A stretch of DNA of 64,000 nucleotides. It comes from Sphingobacterium psychroaquaticum (GTDB lineage: Bacteria; Bacteroidota; Bacteroidia; Sphingobacteriales; Sphingobacteriaceae). The DNA is taken from NCBI RefSeq assembly GCF_900177625.1, contig NZ_FXAU01000006.1:248001-312000 (forward strand), in the 5' to 3' direction. This document shows positions 8,448 through 17,261 of the stretch, in pieces. Position 1 is the stretch's first letter; each line of letters begins with the position of its first letter. The notes under the pieces are model-generated. The model did not search any database. It was not told the origin of the DNA and saw only the letters and a program-made list of their open reading frames with translations. A program made the translations under genes and the position numbers.

Positions 8448-10049
8448 ATGTTAAAGAAGATATTAGTACGCGGGCCCATTGTTGCCGCTTTGGTTATCCT
8501 GCAAAGTTTGAGCGCTTGCAATAACTTTCTCGAGGTAAAACCGGATAAATATGTAGTCTCCACGGAGAGTTATTATAAGACCGAAGAGCAGTTGGATATT
8601 GCGCTGCGTGGGGTCTATGCTGTTTTGGCCGAAACATTTGTCTACGGCAACTCCCTATTGGGACGTATGGGGCTGGAAGCAGACGAAGGGTTTATGCATT
8701 TTCCGACCGACAATGGTACGATTGGCTATTATGTTGTCAATACCACCGACGATAAGCTGCTCAACCACTGGCGGGCATTGTATAGAGGGGTGAGTAGAGC
8801 CAATAGTCTCTTGAAGAATATGGATCAGGCGGGGCCACAGGTGAGTGAAGAAAAACGGAAAGAGATAAAGGGGCAGGCTCTTTTCTTGCGAGGGTATTAC
8901 TATTTCCTCTTGGTAAGCCGATTTGGAGGTGTCCCTATGCCGTTGGATCCACCGGTATCCAGCGAAAATGAAGTTTTGCAACTGAAGAGAACGAATATTA
9001 AAGAAGTATATGCCCAGGTGTTATCCGATATGGAGCAAGCGGAAACGATGGTGAAGGATATAAACACCGTGGAGTCGGCCGGGCGGGTGAGCAAATCTGC
9101 CGTATGGGCTGTCTTAGCGCGGGTGAATTTGTATATGGCTGGTTATCCATTAGCAGAAAAGGAACGGTATGCAACGGCTGCCCAATGGGCAAAAAAAGTT
9201 ATTGACTTAGGGTTTCACCGCTTGAATCCTTCGTATGAAGAGGTCTTTGTCAATTATGCACAAGACAAATACGACAGTAAGGAGAGCATTTGGGAGGTGG
9301 AGTTCTGGGGCAACGGTACGGGTGTTTATAATGTTACGGGAGGCAGTGTAGGCATCAACAACGGCATCGCCTATTCGGCTACAGGAACCTTGGGCTTTGG
9401 GTTTTCGCAAGGGATGGTTCGGCCACATCCGTGGCTGTACAGGCTCTATGATGCCGACGACAAGCGACGTGATTGGGCTATTGCCCCGTATCGCTATGGT
9501 ACGGCAGGCAAAGAGTCATTTCCGCCGACCAGCTTGCTGATCGAACGGTTCTGCGGTAAATTCAGAAGAGAAAATGAACTGGTTCTACCGAAGACCAATA
9601 CGCAGACGCCACAGAACTTTCCGTTGGTGCGGTATGCCGATGTCTTGTTGATGGCAGCAGAAGGGATTAATGAATCCGAAAATTCGGCCACCCATGCACT
9701 GCCTTACCTGAACAAAGTGCGGCGGCGTGCCAAAGGTATTGATGTGGAGGGCGGTAATGTTTCGGTGGATCTGACTGGGCTTTCCTCGGAACAGTTGCGC
9801 AGCGAGATCAAAAACGAAAGAGCACGGGAGTTGTGTTTTGAAGCCCTCCGTAAGAATGACCTGATCCGTTGGGGGGATTTCTATGAAAAGATGAAGGACC
9901 GCCTCTCCGAGGTTCCCACCGGAACCAATACGCTGTATACCTCGATGTACAATTATTATAATAATGCCAGAGAGCGCGATGTAATCTGGCCTATACCATC
10001 CTATGAAATGGGGGTTAACCCAAAGCTGGAGCAAAATCCCGGCTGGTAA
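8448..10049 (+). CDS. SusD/RagB-family glycan-binding lipoprotein (PUL B)
   Basis: A 533-residue SusD homologue. The lipobox LSAC gives a lipidated Cys near residue 24, followed by NNFLEVKPD, the usual SusD beginning. The TPR-rich SusD fold is recognisable from QALFLRGYYYFLLVSRFGG (about 145-163) and from the C-terminal ERARELCFEALRKNDLIRWG and YEMGVNPKLEQNPGW. It should form the lid on the SusC barrel encoded 18 bp upstream and bind the released glycan at the cell surface. It has no domain insertion, unlike the PUL C homologue. Confidence 0.94.
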   Translation: MLKKILVRGPIVAALVILQSLSACNNFLEVKPDKYVVSTESYYKTEEQLDIALRGVYAVLAETFVYGNSLLGRMGLEADEGFMHFPTDNGTIGYYVVNTTDDKLLNHWRALYRGVSRANSLLKNMDQAGPQVSEEKRKEIKGQALFLRGYYYFLLVSRFGGVPMPLDPPVSSENEVLQLKRTNIKEVYAQVLSDMEQAETMVKDINTVESAGRVSKSAVWAVLARVNLYMAGYPLAEKERYATAAQWAKKVIDLGFHRLNPSYEEVFVNYAQDKYDSKESIWEVEFWGNGTGVYNVTGGSVGINNGIAYSATGTLGFGFSQGMVRPHPWLYRLYDADDKRRDWAIAPYRYGTAGKESFPPTSLLIERFCGKFRRENELVLPKTNTQTPQNFPLVRYADVLLMAAEGINESENSATHALPYLNKVRRRAKGIDVEGGNVSVDLTGLSSEQLRSEIKNERARELCFEALRKNDLIRWGDFYEKMKDRLSEVPTGTNTLYTSMYNYYNNARERDVIWPIPSYEMGVNPKLEQNPGW

Positions 10050-10062
10050 ATGCAGTTAAAAT

Positions 10063-11064
10063 ATGAAATATATAATATCGTTCATGATGAATACATATAG
10101 ATACGTCCTTCTTTTTTTAGCCGTTCTGATGGGGGGCTCCTGTAGCAAGGAATTAAAGACGTTAGCGCCTGATTTTGATGTACAGGTGCTACAGTCTACC
10201 GCCAAGGTAGGCCAACCCATACAGTTTGATTTTGTTGGCGATGCCAATATCATTACTTTTTACTCGGGCGAATTTGGTAACGATTACCATTACGCAGATA
10301 AGGATAGCATTATAGCACTGGAAAAACTAAACCTTAGTTTTCAGAACCAGGTGCGCGGACAGGGCGGTACCGCCCCATTCTGTCAGTCCGACCAATTTCA
10401 TGTATTGATCAGTAGTGATCTCGATCTTACTGGGGTGGCGGCGGAAGATCAGTTGGACAAAATAAAACAGGCTAAATGGGTCGATCTGACTGCAAAGTAT
10501 GCATGGAGCCCCTTGAATTGTAGCAGTACCAACCCCTATATTGCCGCCGGCGTCCACAATATTGCGGAACATATCACAAAGAATAAACGTAATTACATTG
10601 CCTTTCGGTATACCAACCGTCCCAATACAATGGAGAATGGAAAGTCGGCCATCTGGCGGTTTCAAGCATTGACCCTTAGCGCGGTTACACCTTTGGGAAC
10701 GACCGTGTTGATGACGCAGGCCAATGCGGGTTGGAAACCGGTGTATGAAGGAGGCATTGCAGCATGGATGGCCAACGCATTCGACTTGTCCGCGAGTTCC
10801 TCCGCAGTTACGATGCGGGGGCCACTTACCACCACGGGGACCTATGAGATGTGGTGCGTGAGTAATCCATTTGTGATTACGGATACCAACCTCGGGCATA
10901 ATCCTGGCGTAGCGGTCAAAGCGTATATCGATAAGCCAATTCGGTCCTATAGTTACATATACAAGAAGCCGGGTACTTATGAGGTCGTCTTTATAGCAAC
11001 GAATGCCAATAAAGATGGTCGGAGCGAGATACTTCGTAAAGTACAGGTTACTGTTGAACCCTAA
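10063..11064 (+). CDS. DUF5017-type surface lipoprotein (PUL B)
   Basis: The 333-residue protein has a lipoprotein signal (lipobox GGSCSK, Cys near residue 28) and then a beta-sandwich beginning FDVQVLQSTAKVGQPIQFDF and containing FYSGEFGNDY, the pattern of DUF5017 proteins that often follow SusD in Bacteroidota PULs. These are thought to be surface glycan-binding proteins; no catalytic motif is visible. The C-terminal part ends in a PKD/Ig-like strand pattern (KKPGTYEVVFIATNAN). A homologue occupies the same place in PUL C (22610-23500). ATGs at 10084 and 10087 are alternative starts that keep the signal peptide. Confidence 0.85.
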   Translation: MKYIISFMMNTYRYVLLFLAVLMGGSCSKELKTLAPDFDVQVLQSTAKVGQPIQFDFVGDANIITFYSGEFGNDYHYADKDSIIALEKLNLSFQNQVRGQGGTAPFCQSDQFHVLISSDLDLTGVAAEDQLDKIKQAKWVDLTAKYAWSPLNCSSTNPYIAAGVHNIAEHITKNKRNYIAFRYTNRPNTMENGKSAIWRFQALTLSAVTPLGTTVLMTQANAGWKPVYEGGIAAWMANAFDLSASSSAVTMRGPLTTTGTYEMWCVSNPFVITDTNLGHNPGVAVKAYIDKPIRSYSYIYKKPGTYEVVFIATNANKDGRSEILRKVQVTVEP

Positions 11065-13061
11065 TGTACGTTATGAAGAAAGCTCTAATTTATGCGCTGT
11101 GTCTGGTCGTTTTGATGCTGACCGACACATACGCACAACAGCAGGTAGCGCCACTGCGTTATCCGCAGGATACGGTTACAGATTTTGGATTCGGTTTGGA
11201 TATCAAGCCCGTTGTATTAGGAAATGGGGATCTCTTGGTGCATATCGCTTTATTGGGCAATGGTTTCTATCGGAGCAAGTTTTTAGGAAGGGCCGAGGAT
11301 GGATCCTTAATTTATGGTCGGCCTGAGCGTGTGGATGAACTCAGTACAACATATAGTTTGGCGCGGTCTATTGTTATCCAGAACAAGGTGTACTATTTCT
11401 TTATGGATATCGCTAAGAAGCAATGGTGGCAGGTGGAATTTGAAAATGAGGACAATTTGAACGTTAAAACGGCGAACCCGATCCTTATAGGTAGCGAGCC
11501 GTTGATAGGAGGTGATTTTACTATTGTAAGTAACCGTGAGGGTACATTTTTAGTGAAGTACTCGTATGTCAATGAAGATAAATCATACTGGCCCGGGAAA
11601 AGTAATCCCTGGGTGTATCCGCCCAATCCATCGATAGGATTTGGGAAAGGTTTCGATGAAAAAGGAGCTTGGTTGGGGGATAAAAATAAGGCACAGCTGA
11701 GCTATGCGGAGGCGATCCAACTTAAGAAATGGCATTTTGGAACCTATAAAAAGGTTCAACTGAACGGCGAACCCTTTACACTAGAGTTTTATCAGAGCCC
11801 TTCTAAAATCTATGAAGCCGAACTTTCGTCTGGCAAAGAGCAGCAATTGTTGCTGACTTGGGGGATTGATCGCATGAGTTTGTATGATACCGGTATTATT
11901 GATGGGGTATTGCATCTTTTCGAAAAAAAATTGCCCAAAGGGATTCCACCCATTACGCAGGAAATTTATAGTGGAGCCTATGCGACGTCTACTCGACCGC
12001 TCTATCCCGATCAAAAAGGGCGGTATGGATTTATTCTGGGAGGCAATCCAGGCATACTGGTCGAGTATTACTACCACGCGGGTAAAAAGGAATGGGACAT
12101 CCGTCCCGTGAAGATGAAGGGCGGTGACCTGCATATACAGACATTGGCTGCCGTGCAATGGGTGGATTGGGATGGAGATGGCGTAGCTGATATTATTGGA
12201 GGAGATTCCTCCGGATTTATCTGGTTTTTCCGTAACAGCGGGACGGCCTCTGCACCCCTATGGGAACCGGCGGTAAAGTTGGAAGCGGGCCATCGCATTA
12301 TACAACATCAAGCGGGAGAACAGGGGTCGATACAAGGACCTAATGAGCGTCGATGGGGATATGTACAACCCTTGGTCGTGGATTGGGATGGAGATGGCTT
12401 GTTGGATATAGTCTGTAATGATGTGACGGGCCAGTACCAATGGTATCAAAATATCGGTAGCGCCCGGGAGCCTAAGCTTGCGCCAATACAAGCCTTACGA
12501 TATGGGGATCACTCTTTTAAAGGGGCATGGCGTAGTAAACCAGTAGCGATCCCGTCTATGTATCTGCCTGCAAAAGAAAAACTAATGCCATTAATAGCGA
12601 TTAATAGCCAAGGTCTATTGTGCCGCTACGGGCGTACGGGTGGGGATGTTGGCTGCTTGGTGGACGAAGAAATTTTGAGGTGGCAAGATGATGTTCCGAT
12701 TAAGATCGTCGGTGAGGCAGGGCACGAGGGGCGTGCGACGTTGTCGATCTGTGATTTTGATCAAGACGGTAATTGGGATATCTTATTTGGACAGGGGATA
12801 CATCTCTCTCAGTCCAGAGCGGTGGCCGAAGCAAAGCCTTACGCGACAGCATACGTGATGCGTAACGTGGGAACCAATGAGCGTCCCGTGTTTGATCGGC
12901 CGAAGGCACTGTGCCATGATGGCGATCGCGCCATAAACATGGACCGGCACGGCTGTTGGGTTAGTCCGATCGTGACCCAAGATGGCGCCTTAGAAGAGCT
13001 ACTGGTAGGGGGTGAAGACGGACGGTTTTATCTGTTTAAAAATATTAAGGTATGTCCATAG
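11064..13061 (+). CDS. VCBS/FG-GAP repeat beta-propeller protein (PUL B)
   Basis: A 665-residue secreted protein (signal peptide ending near TYAQQ). It carries FG-GAP/VCBS-type calcium-binding loops: DWDGDGVADI, DWDGDGLLDI and DFDQDGNWDI in the C-terminal two thirds, each followed by the typical FWFFRNSG or YQWYQNIG strand, and a last blade with GGEDGRFYLFKN. This predicts a beta-propeller with Ca2+ sites. Some proteins of this fold are polysaccharide lyases and others only bind, so a catalytic role is possible but unproven. The start overlaps the upstream stop (TAATG), suggesting translational coupling; an ATG at 11073 is a good alternative. Confidence 0.82.
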   Translation: MYVMKKALIYALCLVVLMLTDTYAQQQVAPLRYPQDTVTDFGFGLDIKPVVLGNGDLLVHIALLGNGFYRSKFLGRAEDGSLIYGRPERVDELSTTYSLARSIVIQNKVYYFFMDIAKKQWWQVEFENEDNLNVKTANPILIGSEPLIGGDFTIVSNREGTFLVKYSYVNEDKSYWPGKSNPWVYPPNPSIGFGKGFDEKGAWLGDKNKAQLSYAEAIQLKKWHFGTYKKVQLNGEPFTLEFYQSPSKIYEAELSSGKEQQLLLTWGIDRMSLYDTGIIDGVLHLFEKKLPKGIPPITQEIYSGAYATSTRPLYPDQKGRYGFILGGNPGILVEYYYHAGKKEWDIRPVKMKGGDLHIQTLAAVQWVDWDGDGVADIIGGDSSGFIWFFRNSGTASAPLWEPAVKLEAGHRIIQHQAGEQGSIQGPNERRWGYVQPLVVDWDGDGLLDIVCNDVTGQYQWYQNIGSAREPKLAPIQALRYGDHSFKGAWRSKPVAIPSMYLPAKEKLMPLIAINSQGLLCRYGRTGGDVGCLVDEEILRWQDDVPIKIVGEAGHEGRATLSICDFDQDGNWDILFGQGIHLSQSRAVAEAKPYATAYVMRNVGTNERPVFDRPKALCHDGDRAINMDRHGCWVSPIVTQDGALEELLVGGEDGRFYLFKNIKVCP

Positions 13062-13099
13062 GGACACCTTGACACGGATTTATATAATATTTAAAACGT

Positions 13100-15034
13100 A
13101 TGAAGATCAAACTTTTTTTTAGCACTTTTCTGTTCGCCTTTCTTCTCCAATCCTGCGAGAGTTTGATGATGGAGCGCGAGCAGCTCATGATGAAAGCGGA
13201 TAGCCTAGAGGCTGATTCGTTATGGATTAGCGAAGTGAAATACCAAGCTGCCGAAACGGGAACTTTTCTGGGGAGCCCCAGTCTCCTGCGGTTAGCGAAT
13301 GGCGATATTTTAGCGTCGCATGATTACAATGGACCGACCTCGAATACCACGGGTGTATACCGGTCTACCGATAATGGTCATAGCTGGACGCACATCACGG
13401 ACATTGTGGGGTTATTTTGGGCCAATCTTTTTGAACAGGGGGGCAATATCTATTTTTTAGGGACCAATGCGGGGACAGGCGTTACTGCGCGTACCATTGT
13501 CCTTTGTCGGTCTACCGATTTGGGCGCGACATGGAGCGCACCGGTAACGTTGTTCGATACAGATATTCCCGGTCAGCCGGTACGCTACCACGGTGCACCA
13601 ACACCTGTTGTTAAGCATAATGGCCGTTTGTATCGTGCATTTGAAGGACTGGATACCCGTTATAACTGGACGCGTGGATATCGCGCGTTTGTGATTTCGG
13701 CCGCCGAGAATGCGGATCTTATGACACCCGCAAACTGGAAGATGAGTACCAAGGTGACCTACAATGAAGGATGGGATCCGCCAGGATCGGAAGAAACGAC
13801 AGGCTGGATCGAAGGAAATGCCGTGGTCGATCCGAATGGTGACCTCGTCAATATCATTCGGGTCAACTCCGTACCTTTCATTGACAAGGCAGCTATCATA
13901 CGGATTAATAGTACGGGCGATACGGCGACATTCACGCCGGATGACTTTATTACCTTTCCTGGTGGGCTACATAAGTTTGTGATACGCAAAGATATCACGA
14001 CAGGGGTATACTTGGCTATGGTTAACAACAATACCAACGCCAGCTATCCACAGCAGCGCAATATTCTGTCGCTCTATATGTCGACCAATCTTCGGCAATG
14101 GCATCATGTTAAGACATTAATGGAAGACGACCAAGGGCTCTCATTTTCGGTGTCTGTTGCCAAGACTGGATTTCAGTACCCCGATTGGCAGTTTGATGGC
14201 GATGATCTTATTTATTTGGTTCGTACTTCGTATGCCGGTGCATATAATTATCATAACGCCAATCGGATTACGTTCGGAAGGTTGAAAAATTTTAGGTCTT
14301 TCATCACTGCGCCTACCGATACCGCTCGATTTGGTCCGACCGAAATCGTGCCGGCTAGTTCATTGGGAAGCGTCGGGTATGTTCGCTCCGGGAATTACCC
14401 GACACAGGAGGTGTATATCACCGTTAGAGCGGGCGATGGCAACGTGTGGCTCCGCCAGAATCTAGGGGCAGATTGGATCGCTAGAAGTATCGCCGATGCC
14501 CAGAGTTTCGGTAACCTTTATCAGTGGGGGAGGCATACGGATGGGCATCAGCTGCGGACTTCAGTTCTAGCGACACCCCCAACTCCGAATAATCCCTCCG
14601 GACTTACATTGCTGCACCATGCTCCTTTTTATGGCGGAAGTACTGTCTGGTGGAATACGGGTACATCGACCGATCAGTGGACTGCTTCCACATCGGCTGG
14701 AATCGCTTCGAATAAGGGATGTGATCCCTGTCGACAGCTCGGGGCACAGTGGAGACTTCCGACGGCTATAGAATGGCAGCAGCTGATTGTATCGGAGCAG
14801 ATCAGTAACTCAGCTACCGCATGGGCTTCCAGCTTGAAGATGCCCAAAGCCGGATATCGTTTAGGGAGCAATGGAACCTTATATTATTCCAATGGTCGTT
14901 ACTGGAGTAGCACCCCGCACGCCACGGTGGTAGGGGCGGCCGTGGCCATCCATTTTACCGATACGGATATCAATACATCGCTTGCACTTTCTCGTTCGGG
15001 AGGCTTAAGCATCCGGTGTATTCGTAAACCGTAA
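13100..15034 (+). CDS. Sialidase-like BNR beta-propeller lipoprotein with C-terminal FISUMP domain (PUL B)
   Basis: A 644-residue lipoprotein (lipobox LQSCES, Cys near 19). Residues about 45-400 form a BNR/Asp-box propeller: YRSTDNGHSW and CRSTDLGATW are Asp boxes. It shares the motif set of three other proteins here: GSPSLLRLANGD, YHGAPTPVVKHNGRLYR, TGWIEGNAVV and GFQYPDW, then RTSY with a following HNAN. The Arg of the sialidase FRIP motif is absent, so it is not a classical GH33 sialidase. Residues about 425-644 match the FISUMP domain (VWLRQNLGADW, AQWRLPTAIEWQQL, GYRLGSNG, YWSSTPH, SIRCIRK). Role: probably acts on an acidic sugar at the cell surface; inferred. Confidence 0.82.
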   Translation: MKIKLFFSTFLFAFLLQSCESLMMEREQLMMKADSLEADSLWISEVKYQAAETGTFLGSPSLLRLANGDILASHDYNGPTSNTTGVYRSTDNGHSWTHITDIVGLFWANLFEQGGNIYFLGTNAGTGVTARTIVLCRSTDLGATWSAPVTLFDTDIPGQPVRYHGAPTPVVKHNGRLYRAFEGLDTRYNWTRGYRAFVISAAENADLMTPANWKMSTKVTYNEGWDPPGSEETTGWIEGNAVVDPNGDLVNIIRVNSVPFIDKAAIIRINSTGDTATFTPDDFITFPGGLHKFVIRKDITTGVYLAMVNNNTNASYPQQRNILSLYMSTNLRQWHHVKTLMEDDQGLSFSVSVAKTGFQYPDWQFDGDDLIYLVRTSYAGAYNYHNANRITFGRLKNFRSFITAPTDTARFGPTEIVPASSLGSVGYVRSGNYPTQEVYITVRAGDGNVWLRQNLGADWIARSIADAQSFGNLYQWGRHTDGHQLRTSVLATPPTPNNPSGLTLLHHAPFYGGSTVWWNTGTSTDQWTASTSAGIASNKGCDPCRQLGAQWRLPTAIEWQQLIVSEQISNSATAWASSLKMPKAGYRLGSNGTLYYSNGRYWSSTPHATVVGAAVAIHFTDTDINTSLALSRSGGLSIRCIRKP

Positions 15035-15037
15035 TAA

Positions 15038-15082
15038 AGAATCCCCGACACACCATCTCCCCGGTCGTGTGTCGGGGATTCT
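15038..15082 (+). terminator. Strong hairpin at the end of PUL B
   Basis: AGAATCCCCGACACAC (15038-15053) pairs perfectly with GTGTGTCGGGGATTCT (15067-15082) around a 13-nt loop, starting 3 nt after the last PUL B stop codon. The T-run is short (ATCTAAAT follows), but stem length and position fit a transcription end. Confidence 0.75.
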
Positions 15083-15275
15083 ATCTAAATACAGCCGTTC
15101 TCCTAACGATGCTGCTATATGTCAAGATGTTAGAGTATTTTGATAATATTTTGTAGAAAAATACGCGATGTTTTAGGCATATTTGCGTACCAATAATAAA
15201 CAAAGAGCTGGATACCGAGGGATACATACTGTAAATCTCAGGTAGCACATTGTTTATTAGATAGACCTTATACTT

Positions 15276-15839
15276 TTGGAACTTAATGTAACGGATATAG
15301 AACTTGTGAGACTATTGAGGAATGGTGACCACGATGCTTTGGAGCGTATCTATAAGCGGTATCACCACGTCCTTTATAGCCATGCCTACCGTAGACTGCC
15401 GGATCGGGAAGAGGTGCGGGATATCTTGCATGAAATATTCATTAACCTTTGGCAAAATAGAGATACCTTTTTCATCACTTCGAGTCTCTCTGCCTATCTC
15501 TACGCTGCGGTGCGAAGTAGGGTGCTCAATGTGGTCCGTAACCAAAAGGTACGGGACAGCTATGCCCAATCCCTACAGGCTTTTATGGATGAGGGCGTGG
15601 AAGTCACAGAAACAAAGTTTCGGGAAAAGGAATTGATTCGCCTGGTAGAGCAGGAGGTACGTGCACTACCGACACAGATGCGTATTATTTTTGAGATGAG
15701 TAGGTTTCAGGAACGCTCACACAAAGAGGTTGCCGAGGAACTCAATATCAGCCCGCAGACTGTTCGCACGCAAGTTCGGAATGCACTCCGCATACTCCGC
15801 GTAAAATTAGGGGACAATATATTCACCTTGTTTTTCTAA
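15276..15839 (+). CDS. ECF RNA polymerase sigma factor, FecI-like (PUL C)
   Basis: A 187-residue ECF sigma factor: region 2 contains DILHEIFINLWQNR (about residues 50-63) and region 4 the helix-turn-helix around KEVAEELNISPQTVRTQ (about 147-163). The frame has an upstream stop at 15258-15260 and no ATG before conserved residues, so translation probably begins at the TTG at 15276, a weak start that may keep sigma levels low. It should drive the PUL C susC/susD operon with the FecR encoded downstream. The end of the gene is followed by the T8-A-T9-C tract also found after the PUL A sigma gene. Confidence 0.91.
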   Translation: MELNVTDIELVRLLRNGDHDALERIYKRYHHVLYSHAYRRLPDREEVRDILHEIFINLWQNRDTFFITSSLSAYLYAAVRSRVLNVVRNQKVRDSYAQSLQAFMDEGVEVTETKFREKELIRLVEQEVRALPTQMRIIFEMSRFQERSHKEVAEELNISPQTVRTQVRNALRILRVKLGDNIFTLFF

Positions 15840-15848
15840 CACCTTACA

Positions 15849-15866
15849 TTTTTTTTATTTTTTTTT
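15849..15866 (+). other. T8-A-T9-C tract after the ECF sigma gene
   Basis: Nine bases after the stop codon of the PUL C sigma gene the strand reads eight T, A, nine T, C. It is identical in pattern to the tract after the PUL A sigma gene (1346-1363, minus strand). No stem precedes it. Confidence 0.6.
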
Positions 15867-16006
15867 CGCACCCATCTACCCCCTCCCCATAGGGTTGCGT
15901 GTCTTATCAATAAACGGGGAAACTAACCAATCATCAATGTACAGCCATCCTCGTATGATATCGGGTATTAAATGAGGTAGCATTTACTTTAAAACATTTT
16001 ATATTA

Positions 16007-17140
16007 ATGAAAAATGCAAAAGAAATTTTGGATAGATACAATGCTGGAACGGCGACAGCGGAAGAGATAGCTATTGTGGAGAGTTGGTATCTCAAGTACA
16101 AAACACCACCCTCGGATCTCCTTGTTTCGGATTTACTGGAGGAAGAAGAAATGGGCTTACAACGCTTACGAGCGGCCACCGCCAAGAAAAGACATATCCG
16201 CCTCTGGAAACCGATCGCTGCGGCAGCCATTTTGCTGCTTGGCGTAGGTTGGTGGGCGCTCCATAAATTTGATAGGGAACCTGCAGCGGCAACGGAGATG
16301 CTGGCGGGGGGCGAGTCGGCTATCTTGACATTGGCCGACGGAAAAAAGATCGCTTTATCGACCGAAAATATCGGGAAGTTGTTACAGGACGAATCCGTTC
16401 AGATTCAACAATCTGCGGAAGGGGAGTTAGTATACACGCTATCAGAAAAGGAGCAGGCACATAGTCCATCCAGCTTTAATACAATTGAAACACCGAAAGG
16501 CGTGCAATATAAAATCGTTTTGCCCGACAGAAGTGTGGTATACCTGAGTGCATTGTCGCGGTTGCGCTACCCCGTTGGTTTTTCAAAAGAGGAACGAAAA
16601 GTGGAGCTAACGGGACAGGCTCATTTTGAGGTGTCGACCATAGGTGCTCAGGGGCACAAGACACCGTTTGTGGTGCAGGCGGGGCAACAGGTTATTGAGG
16701 TGCTGGGAACGCAGTTTAATGTCTGCGCTTATGCGGGCGATGGGTTTATAGAGACAGCCCTACTTGAAGGGAAGGTGAAAGTTTCCGTAAAAGGAAGCAG
16801 AAAAGAGGTATTTCTAAAACCGGGACAGTTGGCGCGACAAGACATCGGTACCCAAAAACTAACGGTAGAGGAAGTTGACGTAAATGACTTACAGGCCTGG
16901 AAAGAAGGATATTTTATATTCAACAACGAGAATATAAAGGATATCATGCGCAAATTATCGAGATGGTATGGGTTTGAAGTTGAGTTCGTAGGCCCTATGA
17001 ATGATATTTCCTTTCAAGGAAATTACCAACGTACTCGGGATGTGAGATATCTACTCAAGACGTTAGAACTTTCTAATAACGTTCATTTTGAATTTATTGA
17101 ATCGAAGAATGAAAGGAGGGTTGTGGTAACGAGAAAGTAG
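16007..17140 (+). CDS. FecR-type anti-sigma factor (PUL C)
   Basis: A 377-residue FecR protein: cytoplasmic N-terminus (about 1-65), one membrane segment at about 68-88 (WKPIAAAAILLLGVGWWAL), a periplasmic FecR domain starting near FNTIETPKGVQYKIVLPD (about 158), and a DUF4974 C-terminal domain (LKTLELSNNVHFEF near the end). The role is to hold the PUL C sigma factor until the STN domain of the downstream SusC reports substrate. A 167-bp gap containing the T-tract separates it from the sigma gene, longer than in PUL B, and no comparable start-codon hairpin is seen. Confidence 0.93.
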   Translation: MKNAKEILDRYNAGTATAEEIAIVESWYLKYKTPPSDLLVSDLLEEEEMGLQRLRAATAKKRHIRLWKPIAAAAILLLGVGWWALHKFDREPAAATEMLAGGESAILTLADGKKIALSTENIGKLLQDESVQIQQSAEGELVYTLSEKEQAHSPSSFNTIETPKGVQYKIVLPDRSVVYLSALSRLRYPVGFSKEERKVELTGQAHFEVSTIGAQGHKTPFVVQAGQQVIEVLGTQFNVCAYAGDGFIETALLEGKVKVSVKGSRKEVFLKPGQLARQDIGTQKLTVEEVDVNDLQAWKEGYFIFNNENIKDIMRKLSRWYGFEVEFVGPMNDISFQGNYQRTRDVRYLLKTLELSNNVHFEFIESKNERRVVVTRK

Positions 17141-17162
17141 CGGTGCAGATCGCTAAAAAAGA

Positions 17163-17193
17163 AGAGCAGGAGTGTTCGCACCACTTCTGCTCT
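17163..17193 (+). promoter_or_regulatory. Hairpin between fecR and susC (PUL C)
   Basis: AGAGCAGGAGTG (17163-17174) and CACTTCTGCTCT (17182-17193) form a 12-bp stem with one G-U pair and a 7-nt loop (TTCGCAC), 22 nt after the FecR stop and 68 nt before the SusC ATG. No T-run follows. It is the third FecR-SusC junction hairpin with a 7-nt loop in this window. Confidence 0.6.
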
Positions 17194-17261
17194 CTTATCG
17201 ACATGAGGCCGATAAAAAGATTAATTAACATAGTATCAAAACGTTAAAAAACTTCATTCAA

